Assembly: GCA_022599995.1 (NCBI GenBank)
Contig: JAHZLG010000261.1
Span: forward strand, 1 to 6,917
Direction: 5' to 3'
Length of the DNA: 6,917 bases
From: Alphaproteobacteria bacterium
GTDB taxonomy: Bacteria; Pseudomonadota; Alphaproteobacteria; CBDBCS01; JAHZLG01
Each line of letters starts with the position of its first letter. The first letter of the stretch is position 1. Positions 1-4,380 of this stretch are shown here, piece after piece. The notes beneath the pieces were generated by a model that was not told where the DNA came from, did not search any database, and worked only from the letters and a program-made list of their open reading frames with translations. The position numbers and the translations under genes were made by a program.

Positions 1-96
1 CAACACTAGGGTCATCATCAGTGACAACACTAGGGTCATCATCAGTGACAACACTAGGGTCATCATCAGTGACAACACTAGGGTCATCACCAGAAA
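1..96. repeat. 24-bp tandem repeat, four copies
   Basis: Three identical copies begin at 1, 25 and 49. A fourth at 73 matches for 17 bases, has a T-to-C change and then diverges at its last three bases. The unit starts CAACACTAGGGTCATC and ends ATCAGTGA. The array may continue to the left of the window. Each copy carries one CTAG. The identity of the first three copies points to recent duplication or slippage. Confidence 0.95.
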
Positions 97-260
97 AAGT
101 CGACGCCAATCGCTTCGACCCTGTGGGCAAAAGCTTCGAATTACATTGGCAAGTGCAACGTGGGGCATACGCATGGCCACGAGGGCGGGCTCGGATACAA
201 CACCCCTAGCAGACGGCCGCGCATTGCAGGCTTCTCAATCAGTTGCGATCCTGTCAGTAC

Positions 261-289
261 AGATCAGCGCAGATCAGTGCAGTCAGTGC
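261..289. repeat. 10-bp short tandem repeat, about three copies
   Basis: AGATCAGCGC is followed by AGATCAGTGC and then a degenerate AGTCAGTGC. It is a minor repeat, preceded by a related GTCAGTAC. No function can be assigned. Confidence 0.6.
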
Positions 290-365
290 CACGCAGACAA
301 GCAATCCCCGCTAGCGTGCCACCACTATCAACGCGGTGACACACAAGAGGATGATACAAGGACAA

Positions 366-986
366 TCACTTCGGTGGTGCGGTGCTCGCTACCGACGGAC
401 GTGTGCTTATGTCCCTCATCCACGTCGCCAATTTGGGATTGGCTGCTCGCCAGTCATAATCTTCAAAGCGCAGATCAAGATACCCCAAAGCACATACCAA
501 ACTGATCTGTGCGATATTCACCTTGTCACCCTTGCGGACGGGCATCTGATCAAGGTGTGCCTCCATGTATGCCAGACAGGTGGTGATGGTGAGGTGTTGC
601 CGATCAATCCACCACTGCGCCTTGGTTTCGGGGGTGCGGCGGGCAATCTCGATGAACCACAAAATGGAAGCATCCATTACCCCATCAGCAAGATTTTGCC
701 ACTGCGCAACATCGATCCAACTGCCATCCGAATGCGCACCGTGGTGGCCGAAGTTGCCGAATTGCTCGTCGATATAACTGCAAATAAGGGTCGAATCGGC
801 GACAACCGCGCGTCCCTCGACGAGCAAGGCCGGAATCTTGCCAATCGGGTTGACGGTGCGAAAATCAGTGTCCGGAGACCAAACTGCCGTGTCTACCATC
901 TCGATTTTTTCGGTTACGCCCAGCTCATCAATCAGAATGCGCACTTTGCGCGCGAAGGGCGAGGTGGGTGAAGTGAATAATTTCAT
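366..986 (-). CDS. Glutathione S-transferase family protein, YibF-like
   Basis: This 206-residue cytosolic protein has the two-domain GST layout: a thioredoxin-like N-terminal domain (about 1-78) and an all-helical C-terminal domain. MKLFTSPTSPFARKV holds the SPF region near the expected catalytic or glutathione-activating Ser/Thr, KIPAL (50-54) supplies the cis-proline 52, and D64-S65 fits the glutathione gamma-glutamyl contact. LADGVMDA (99-106), GYLDLRF (168-174) and the C-terminal STAPPK recall E. coli YibF from memory. The usual N-capping Asp of helix 6 is replaced (NIAQ, 157-160), as I recall for YibF (NLAT). The start at 986 was chosen because homologues begin MKLF; ATG at 992 and TTG at 1010 are in-frame alternatives. 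No Shine-Dalgarno is visible. The family is known for glutathione conjugation or thiol transfer; the substrate here is unknown. Confidence 0.92.
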   Translation of the reverse strand: MKLFTSPTSPFARKVRILIDELGVTEKIEMVDTAVWSPDTDFRTVNPIGKIPALLVEGRAVVADSTLICSYIDEQFGNFGHHGAHSDGSWIDVAQWQNLADGVMDASILWFIEIARRTPETKAQWWIDRQHLTITTCLAYMEAHLDQMPVRKGDKVNIAQISLVCALGYLDLRFEDYDWRAANPKLATWMRDISTRPSVASTAPPK

Positions 987-1094
987 ACTCATGGGTAGGA
1001 AGCCAGACAATACAAAGAAGAGGGAGGCAATATCGATAGGAGAAAATAATAGGCACGTCCTGCCTCAGAAGGCAAGCATCGGAGGATCGGGGGG

Positions 1095-1210
1095 GCGCGA
1101 ACGACAGACCAGCCTGCACACTAGCGGCCGCGACAGACCAGCCTGCACACTAGGGCGCGCGAACGACAGACCAGCCCCCACACTAGTGGGCACTAGTGTC
1201 CACTAGTGTC
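1095..1210. repeat. Compound repeat: three ~30-bp units, then three 10-bp CACTAGTG units
   Basis: Three units of 30, 29 and 33 bp (1095-1124, 1125-1153, 1154-1186) share the core CGACAGACCAGCC followed by CACACTAG. From 1181 the last unit passes into three contiguous 10-bp steps at 1181, 1191 and 1201, each beginning with the perfect palindrome CACTAGTG. The array lies between the GFA-family gene and the glutathione transferase gene, 109 bp upstream of the latter's start. It is not CRISPR-like, because there are no unique spacers between the units. Confidence 0.92.
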
Positions 1211-1248
1211 CACGGGAATCGTGGAATGGTGCCCGCCACGCTGGTGGC
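1210..1248 (-). terminator. Two small hairpins just after the GFA-family gene, possible weak terminator
   Basis: Read on the minus strand, GCCAC-CAGC-GTGGC (1248-1235) follows the stop codon by about 8 nt. A second stem, CCACG-ATTCC-CGTGG (1224-1210), comes shortly after. Neither has a U-tract, so a classic rho-independent terminator is not shown. They could slow polymerase or protect the mRNA 3' end. Confidence 0.25.
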
Positions 1249-1256
1249 TGCGAAGC

Positions 1257-1730
1257 TTACGAGCTGGAATCTCTTGGAAACTGCGGGAGATGGGCAGGAA
1301 TTTCCACGTAATCCGCCTGTGACTCGGTGTAAATGTGTTTGACGACCGAGAGGTGCGTCGGTGCGTCGATGGCTCCTGCGAAGACGCTCATCCTATCACT
1401 AGGGTGGGGTTTCCAAAACAGGTTTCCCCCACAAACACGGCAAAACCCACGGTCACAATGCGTAAGGGATGCCGAATCATCATCGTGGTTATCGGTTGAT
1501 CGATACCACGTAAGGGTCGTCTCGCTGGTGAAGCGGATATTGCTATCCAAGACACTGGTGGCAACAACATAGTGTCCCGAGGTTTTCTGACACTGAAGGC
1601 AGTGGCACGCGACCAAAGGACGAAGCGGCGCCGTGAGAACAAATGACACCCCGCCACACAAACAACTGCCCGTGTAGGACGAAGGAGAATCAGCGGCTTG
1701 CGCGGCAGAAGGCATTTTTGCAGAAGACAT
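1257..1730 (-). CDS. GFA/CENP-V family zinc protein (glutathione-dependent formaldehyde-activating-like)
   Basis: This 157-residue protein has all seven cysteines of the GFA fold: C23 and C25 (SCLCGG), C42, C44 and C47 (CHCLQCQKTSG), and C97 and C100 (FCRVCGG). In the founding member, Paracoccus Gfa, the family binds two zincs and was reported to speed S-hydroxymethylglutathione formation from formaldehyde and glutathione. Most homologues are of unproven activity, so only the family is safe. The C-terminal EIPAHLPQFP tail is typical. An Asp-rich loop (DNHDDDSAS, 80-88) interrupts the barrel. The start at 1730 (ATG) was chosen over an upstream in-frame TTG at 1763, which falls inside a 17-bp repeat; ATG at 1715 is also possible. 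The first 18 or so residues are low-complexity and probably dispensable. The neighbours are a glutathione transferase and glyoxalase II. Confidence 0.9.
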   Translation of the reverse strand: MSSAKMPSAAQAADSPSSYTGSCLCGGVSFVLTAPLRPLVACHCLQCQKTSGHYVVATSVLDSNIRFTSETTLTWYRSTDNHDDDSASLTHCDRGFCRVCGGNLFWKPHPSDRMSVFAGAIDAPTHLSVVKHIYTESQADYVEIPAHLPQFPRDSSS

Positions 1731-1757
1731 GCTGGAGGACTCGCAACAACAAAGAGG

Positions 1758-1791
1758 GGGCAACGCAAAGGAACGGGCAACGCAAAGGAGC
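1758..1791. repeat. 17-bp tandem repeat, two copies, upstream of the GFA-family gene
   Basis: GGGCAACGCAAAGGAAC at 1758-1774 is followed directly by a copy at 1775-1791 with one A-to-G change. It sits 28-61 bp upstream of the chosen ATG, in the leader or promoter region of the GFA-family gene. Confidence 0.85.
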
Positions 1792-1819
1792 GGAAGATCA
1801 TACGACCATCAAGCGAGAA

Positions 1820-1829
1820 TCAGGCCTGA
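1820..1829. other. 10-bp perfect palindrome TCAGGCCTGA
   Basis: TCAGGCCTGA lies in the 168-bp gap between gloB and the GFA-family gene, 90 bp upstream of the latter's start. It could be a dimeric regulator site or chance; nothing else supports it. Confidence 0.3.
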
Positions 1830-1898
1830 CCCCCTAGGAGTCAAGACCGAAAGATTGAATCTAGAGATGGTCGATGCCCACCCCCAACGAGAATAATA

Positions 1899-3104
1899 TC
1901 ACGGGGAAAGCCCACGGTTCTTTGCCGTGCGGGCAAAAGAAAACCAATCTTGTTGCAACGTTGCAGGATCAGGCAAGTGCCCGTCGTCGCGCAGCTCGCC
2001 AAGGGAAGATGCCAAGAAGATATTGGTGCGGCGTTCGTCTCCCATGGAAAACGGCACGGATGCAGGGGCGTTGGCATGGCGCAGGGTCGCCAGCCTATCT
2101 TCTATCAACCTGCGCCACCGAGAGAGGTGTGGGGCAAGGGTTTTCCCTTGTCGTCCCACATAGCCTGCGAGGCCCGGCTGCGCGCGGAGCAGGTGCGTCC
2201 ACCTTTGCTTGTCCTGCTCTGCTTTGGTGGGGTCACCCTGCTGCGGGGCGTTGTGCGGCGGCTGTCCCGTCGCGCTGTCGTCTTGTTCGGCAAGGCCGTG
2301 TTGCACGGCCCCGAGAAAGCGCAGCGCAAACTCCCCGTTTGCTTTGGTGTACTCGTGGGCGCAAAAGATGAGGTCGTTATCGGAAAGAAGGTGATTGATT
2401 CGACGCAAGCTTGCCCCATGGCAGCCGAGCATTGCGGGTTGCTCTTCATTCGGCAACCCGGGAGGGGTGTCGAGGGGGACGTAGCCGCACCCCATCCCGA
2501 AAAGAACATCCCCGACAAAAAACAGGCGAGATGCTGGCGATTGTGAATCGATAGTTTCCTGAACAAGGTACCCGACGTGATAGGGCGTGTGTCCGGGCAA
2601 GGCGACCATCTTAACAGTCAAGGTATCGAGAGCAAAACAGCGAGCAGAGGCCAAACCGCTATCCGCCAAAAGGGTGTGCGCCGGATGCGAAGGGGCGGGG
2701 CAGGGGATCGGCTCGAACACGGAGGGGGCGTTTGGTGCCGTTCGCGCTTGGCCAGTGGGGCGGGCATCAGTCAAAGGAGGCAAAAACGGGTCTTCGCTCG
2801 TGCCAAAAACACGAGGGTGATAGCGGGCACGAAGGTGCGCAACGCCCCCTATGTGATCGTCGTGGTGATGGGTGAGCAAGATGAGATCGAGCGTCCACCC
2901 CATGCGATCGAGGAATTCCTCAATGACCTCGCCGTTGCCCGGATCAATTGAAAAGCACACCCCGCCAGCAGTGTAACCGATCCACAGGTAATTATCGGCA
3001 AAGGCTGGCACCGCGTATATGACGACGTTGTCCGATAGATAGCTGCGCCACACCGTCGTATGGGTAAGCCTTAGTGAAACAGGTAACGCGGCGAGAGAAG
3101 ACAC
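1899..3104 (-). CDS. gloB: Hydroxyacylglutathione hydrolase (glyoxalase II)
   Basis: This cytosolic metallo-beta-lactamase-fold hydrolase cleaves S-D-lactoylglutathione to D-lactate and glutathione, the second step of methylglyoxal detoxification. Numbered from the GTG at 3104 (401 residues), it has AVPAFADNYLW near the N-terminus, the binuclear metal motif THHHDDH (78-84), metal His172 in LPGHTPYH, bridging Asp199 in FFVGDVLFGMGCG, and His250 in FCAHEYT. The family is usually about 250-270 residues. The excess is a Pro/Ala-rich loop at about 107-155 and an expanded C-terminal domain from about 270. The late TNxFL motif is kept, but the Arg that I recall following it is Ala. The start is uncertain. 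The frame is open to 3338, but that extension crosses a 20-bp repeat. GTG 3104 has a weak AGGG 8 nt upstream; GTG 3053 gives the most family-like N-terminus (384 residues). No gloA is in the window. Confidence 0.93.
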   Translation of the reverse strand: MSSLAALPVSLRLTHTTVWRSYLSDNVVIYAVPAFADNYLWIGYTAGGVCFSIDPGNGEVIEEFLDRMGWTLDLILLTHHHDDHIGGVAHLRARYHPRVFGTSEDPFLPPLTDARPTGQARTAPNAPSVFEPIPCPAPSHPAHTLLADSGLASARCFALDTLTVKMVALPGHTPYHVGYLVQETIDSQSPASRLFFVGDVLFGMGCGYVPLDTPPGLPNEEQPAMLGCHGASLRRINHLLSDNDLIFCAHEYTKANGEFALRFLGAVQHGLAEQDDSATGQPPHNAPQQGDPTKAEQDKQRWTHLLRAQPGLAGYVGRQGKTLAPHLSRWRRLIEDRLATLRHANAPASVPFSMGDERRTNIFLASSLGELRDDGHLPDPATLQQDWFSFARTAKNRGLSP

Positions 3105-3120
3105 TGAGACTACCCTAGAA

Positions 3121-3180
3121 CAAGAGACAGATGGGGGCGAGAAGAGACAGATGGGGGCGAGCGGAGACAGATGGGGGCGA
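3121..3180. repeat. 20-bp tandem repeat, three copies, in the gloB leader
   Basis: Units at 3121, 3141 and 3161 share AGACAGATGGGGGCGA preceded by CAAG, GAAG or GCGG. The 20-bp period is not a multiple of three. Copies read in the gloB frame would therefore encode different residues each time, which supports non-coding leader DNA here and a gloB start downstream of it. Confidence 0.95.
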
Positions 3181-3244
3181 GCGGGGTGATTCTCTGGGGT
3201 CTCACTCGGCAACGGGCGATACGCGCCAGCACGCCAACACAGTA

Positions 3245-3264
3245 TCATGGGATTCTTGCCATGA
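3245..3264. promoter_or_regulatory. Inverted repeat TCATGG-N8-CCATGA, possible operator
   Basis: Perfect 6-bp arms are separated by 8 bp. It lies immediately downstream of the candidate gloB -10 element, around the expected transcription start, where a dimeric repressor could act. Its length and symmetry fit many bacterial operators, but no specific regulator can be named. Confidence 0.35.
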
Positions 3265-3271
3265 ACAAGAT

Positions 3272-3300
3272 AGTATATTATCGTTGCGTGCGAGTAACAG
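3272..3300 (-). promoter_or_regulatory. Candidate sigma-70-type promoter for gloB
   Basis: On the minus strand, CTGTTA (3300-3295) and TATACT (3277-3272) are separated by 17 bp. The -10 matches 5 of 6 consensus bases and the -35 matches 3 of 6. Transcription would begin near 3265 and give a leader of about 160 nt that includes the 20-bp repeats. Confidence 0.35.
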
Positions 3301-3485
3301 AGCAGTCTCCTTTCAAAACCCCTTCGAGACCACTGCACAACCCTTGTGCGGGAAGATGCGTCGGCAGTACGGGAAAGAGGATGACTATCGTTGCGAAGAT
3401 AGGAGGACGCCCAAAAGCATGGCGCTTCTCAGATCATGTTCATGCGGGGCAACACTGCGTCCTTAGCCAAATTATCCCCTTGAGC

Positions 3486-3516
3486 TTGCTTCTTCGCGCA
3501 GACCCTTTGTTAGTAT
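3486..3516 (+). promoter_or_regulatory. Candidate extended -10 promoter for the iron-sulfur carrier gene
   Basis: TTGCTT (3486-3491) and TAGTAT (3511-3516) are 19 bp apart, longer than ideal. A TG at 3509-3510 would make an extended -10 element if the TGT reading is right. The transcript would start about 25 nt before the ATG at 3548. No iron- or IscR-type operator was recognised. Confidence 0.3.
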
Positions 3517-3547
3517 TGAAAACACGTTCTCAAACCTGATTTCCCGA

Positions 3548-3907
3548 ATGCAACACCAACACCAGCAGCAAGAGATTCTTCATTTGACTTCGTCTGCCTG
3601 TGCCTATTTGAATGAAACACTGCACGACCTTGATGAAGAGATTCCCGGATTTATTTTGGCACTGAAAAACACAGGATGTGCAGGGTATAGCTATGATCTC
3701 GCGTTTGCAGATACCCATGTCGACGATAGGAACACTTTCGTCTTGACGAAGGTGTCGGGGATCAATTTCTATGTGCAAACACTTTTTCTGGTGTTTCTCA
3801 AAGGGACAACGATAGACTATCAGGAAACATCGATTTCCTCGGGGATTATTATACAGAACCCTAATGTCCGGGCGGCATGCGGTTGCGGGGCAAGCGTGTC
3901 ATTTTGA
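3548..3907 (+). CDS. A-type iron-sulfur carrier protein (HesB/IscA/SufA/ErpA family)
   Basis: This 119-residue cytosolic protein has the three invariant cysteines of A-type carriers: C44 in TGCAGYSY, and C111 and C113 in the C-terminal CGCG. They bind iron or a [2Fe-2S]/[4Fe-4S] cluster that is passed to apo-enzymes. NTGCAGYSY and the NPNVRAACGCG tail look closest to SufA or IscA. The spacing of 66 residues between C44 and C111 is about three more than I recall for E. coli members, due to extra residues in the middle of the domain (LTKVSGINFYVQTLFLVFLKGTTIDY). A Gln/His-rich N-terminus (QHQHQQQ) precedes the domain. The gene stands alone with no suf or isc partners in the window, so the paralogue cannot be fixed. 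Part of it (3601-3660) is about 42% GC, against 68% for 5041-5100 in the MATE gene. No Shine-Dalgarno is visible upstream of the ATG. Confidence 0.93.
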   Translation: MQHQHQQQEILHLTSSACAYLNETLHDLDEEIPGFILALKNTGCAGYSYDLAFADTHVDDRNTFVLTKVSGINFYVQTLFLVFLKGTTIDYQETSISSGIIIQNPNVRAACGCGASVSF

Positions 3908-4369
3908 TGACAGAGGCAAGCAAAGAGCTGCGTGCCTCCGTGTCGAGCACTGTGTGCCGCCCTGTTGTCAGTCCGTTGTCGCTCGCACCGGGGGATGAGG
4001 GCGGCTGAGGCAACTCCCAGCAAGCTAAGGCAGGGCCGCTCCCAGCAAGGGCAGGCTGAGGCAACTCCCAGCAAGCTAAGGGGCTAAACCTTGGGCTCGG
4101 GTGCAATCCATTGTAGGCAAGAAGAAGAGACGCGACGCGACGCCACGAAAATGGCTTAAAGGCTCGCGCAGCAACAACGCGCCGCGGCGCAACGACGCAA
4201 AAAGAACAGGAGTGCCCTAGACTGCAGGGCCGCACGACGAACAAGCAAAATAGTCGGTGCCGTGATAGTGTGACGCGCAGTGAGATAAGGCCAGAAGAAA
4301 CGGCCACCGATCTGGCCATTGATGTTTTTCCCGTGACTGTCGTCATCCCCAGAATCAAGACGAATCAAG
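3908..4369. other. Intergenic region between the iron-sulfur carrier and the MATE gene
   Basis: The 462 bp hold two perfect 28-bp direct repeats (4003-4081), a GACGC triplet run near 4129-4144, a 12-bp palindrome GCGCCGCGGCGC (4179-4190), and a small hairpin GCCCT-N7-AGGGC (4214-4230). A stem GAGGCA/TGCCTC (3913-3918 and 3933-3938) just after the iron-sulfur carrier lacks a T-run. The frames open on either strand give low-complexity peptides without family resemblance. No confident promoter for the MATE gene was found. Confidence 0.55.
4003..4081. repeat. 28-bp direct repeat, two perfect copies with a degenerate copy between
   Basis: Copies at 4003-4030 and 4054-4081 are identical and run GGCTGAGGCAACTCCCAG followed by CAAGCTAAGG. 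The 23 bp between them contain a shortened relative (CTCCCAGCAAGG at 4039-4050). The array therefore looks like a 51-bp higher-order unit built from a smaller motif. One intervening segment that is itself related to the repeat does not make a CRISPR. Confidence 0.93.
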
Positions 4370-4380
4370 ATGAATCAAGA
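4351..4380. repeat. 10-bp tandem repeat across the MATE start codon
   Basis: AGAATCAAGA, CGAATCAAGA and TGAATCAAGA follow one another without gap. The ATG of the transporter (4370-4372) is formed at the junction of the second and third units. Expansion or loss of units would change the sequence directly upstream of the start. Confidence 0.85.

Larger units (their letters stand above)
1..365. other. Intergenic region with two tandem repeats, no supported gene
   Basis: The stretch downstream of the glutathione transferase gene holds a 24-bp tandem repeat at its left edge (1-96) and a 10-bp repeat at 261-289. Several frames stay open across the left repeat simply because its unit is a multiple of three; none of the resulting peptides resembles a known protein. 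One minus-strand frame reads through the repeat as TDDDPSVV units and runs off the left edge, so the tail of a repeat protein encoded beyond the window cannot be excluded, but no ATG precedes it in the open stretch (about 1-207). I see no RNA gene or clear terminator here. Confidence 0.6.
3105..3547. other. Divergent gloB / iron-sulfur carrier intergenic region
   Basis: These 443 bp separate two divergently transcribed genes. They contain a 20-bp triple repeat (3121-3180), an inverted repeat (3245-3264), a candidate minus-strand promoter (3272-3300), a 10-bp direct repeat TATCGTTGCG (3279-3288 and 3386-3395), and a candidate plus-strand promoter near 3486-3516. The open frames across it give no recognisable protein. 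The right half is visibly richer in A+T than the flanking genes, as expected of a promoter region. Confidence 0.6.

Noticed and set aside
21..209. Small plus-strand ORF encoding TLGSSSVT repeats
   Set aside because: The 24-bp unit keeps several frames open by arithmetic. It starts at GTG without a ribosome site, and the rest of the peptide resembles nothing.
336..971. Long plus-strand ORF antisense to the glutathione transferase gene
   Set aside because: It is the shadow of a clearly recognisable gene on the other strand.
1095..1186. CRISPR-like array of ~30-bp units
   Set aside because: The units are contiguous with no unique spacers of constant length.
1874..2951. Plus-strand ORFs antisense to gloB, up to 198 codons
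   Set aside because: They overlap a gene with intact catalytic motifs, and their peptides are Arg/Gly/Cys-rich without family features.
3256..3281. TTGCCA with TATTAT as a plus-strand promoter
   Set aside because: The spacer would be about 14 bp, too short for a sigma-70 promoter.
3105..3338. N-terminal extension of gloB as a signal or targeting peptide
   Set aside because: It crosses an out-of-phase 20-bp repeat, is Pro/Ser-rich without a hydrophobic core of signal type, and glyoxalase II is cytosolic.
3131..3539. Two plus-strand ORFs (111 and 122 codons) in the gloB/iron-sulfur carrier gap
   Set aside because: They begin within the 20-bp repeat, overlap each other in different frames, have no recognisable domain and cross the likely promoters.
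3913..3938. Hairpin GAGGCA/TGCCTC as terminator of the iron-sulfur carrier gene
   Set aside because: A 6-bp stem with a 14-nt loop and no T-run does not meet the pattern of an intrinsic terminator.
4003..4081. Possible mini-CRISPR (28-bp repeats separated by 23 bp)
   Set aside because: There are only two copies, the spacer is itself related to the repeat, the repeat is not CRISPR-like in symmetry, and no cas gene is present.
3861..4358. Minus-strand ORF of 165 codons across the carrier/MATE gap
   Set aside because: It overlaps the 3' end of the iron-sulfur carrier gene and the direct repeat, and its composition is low-complexity Leu/Pro/Arg/Ala.
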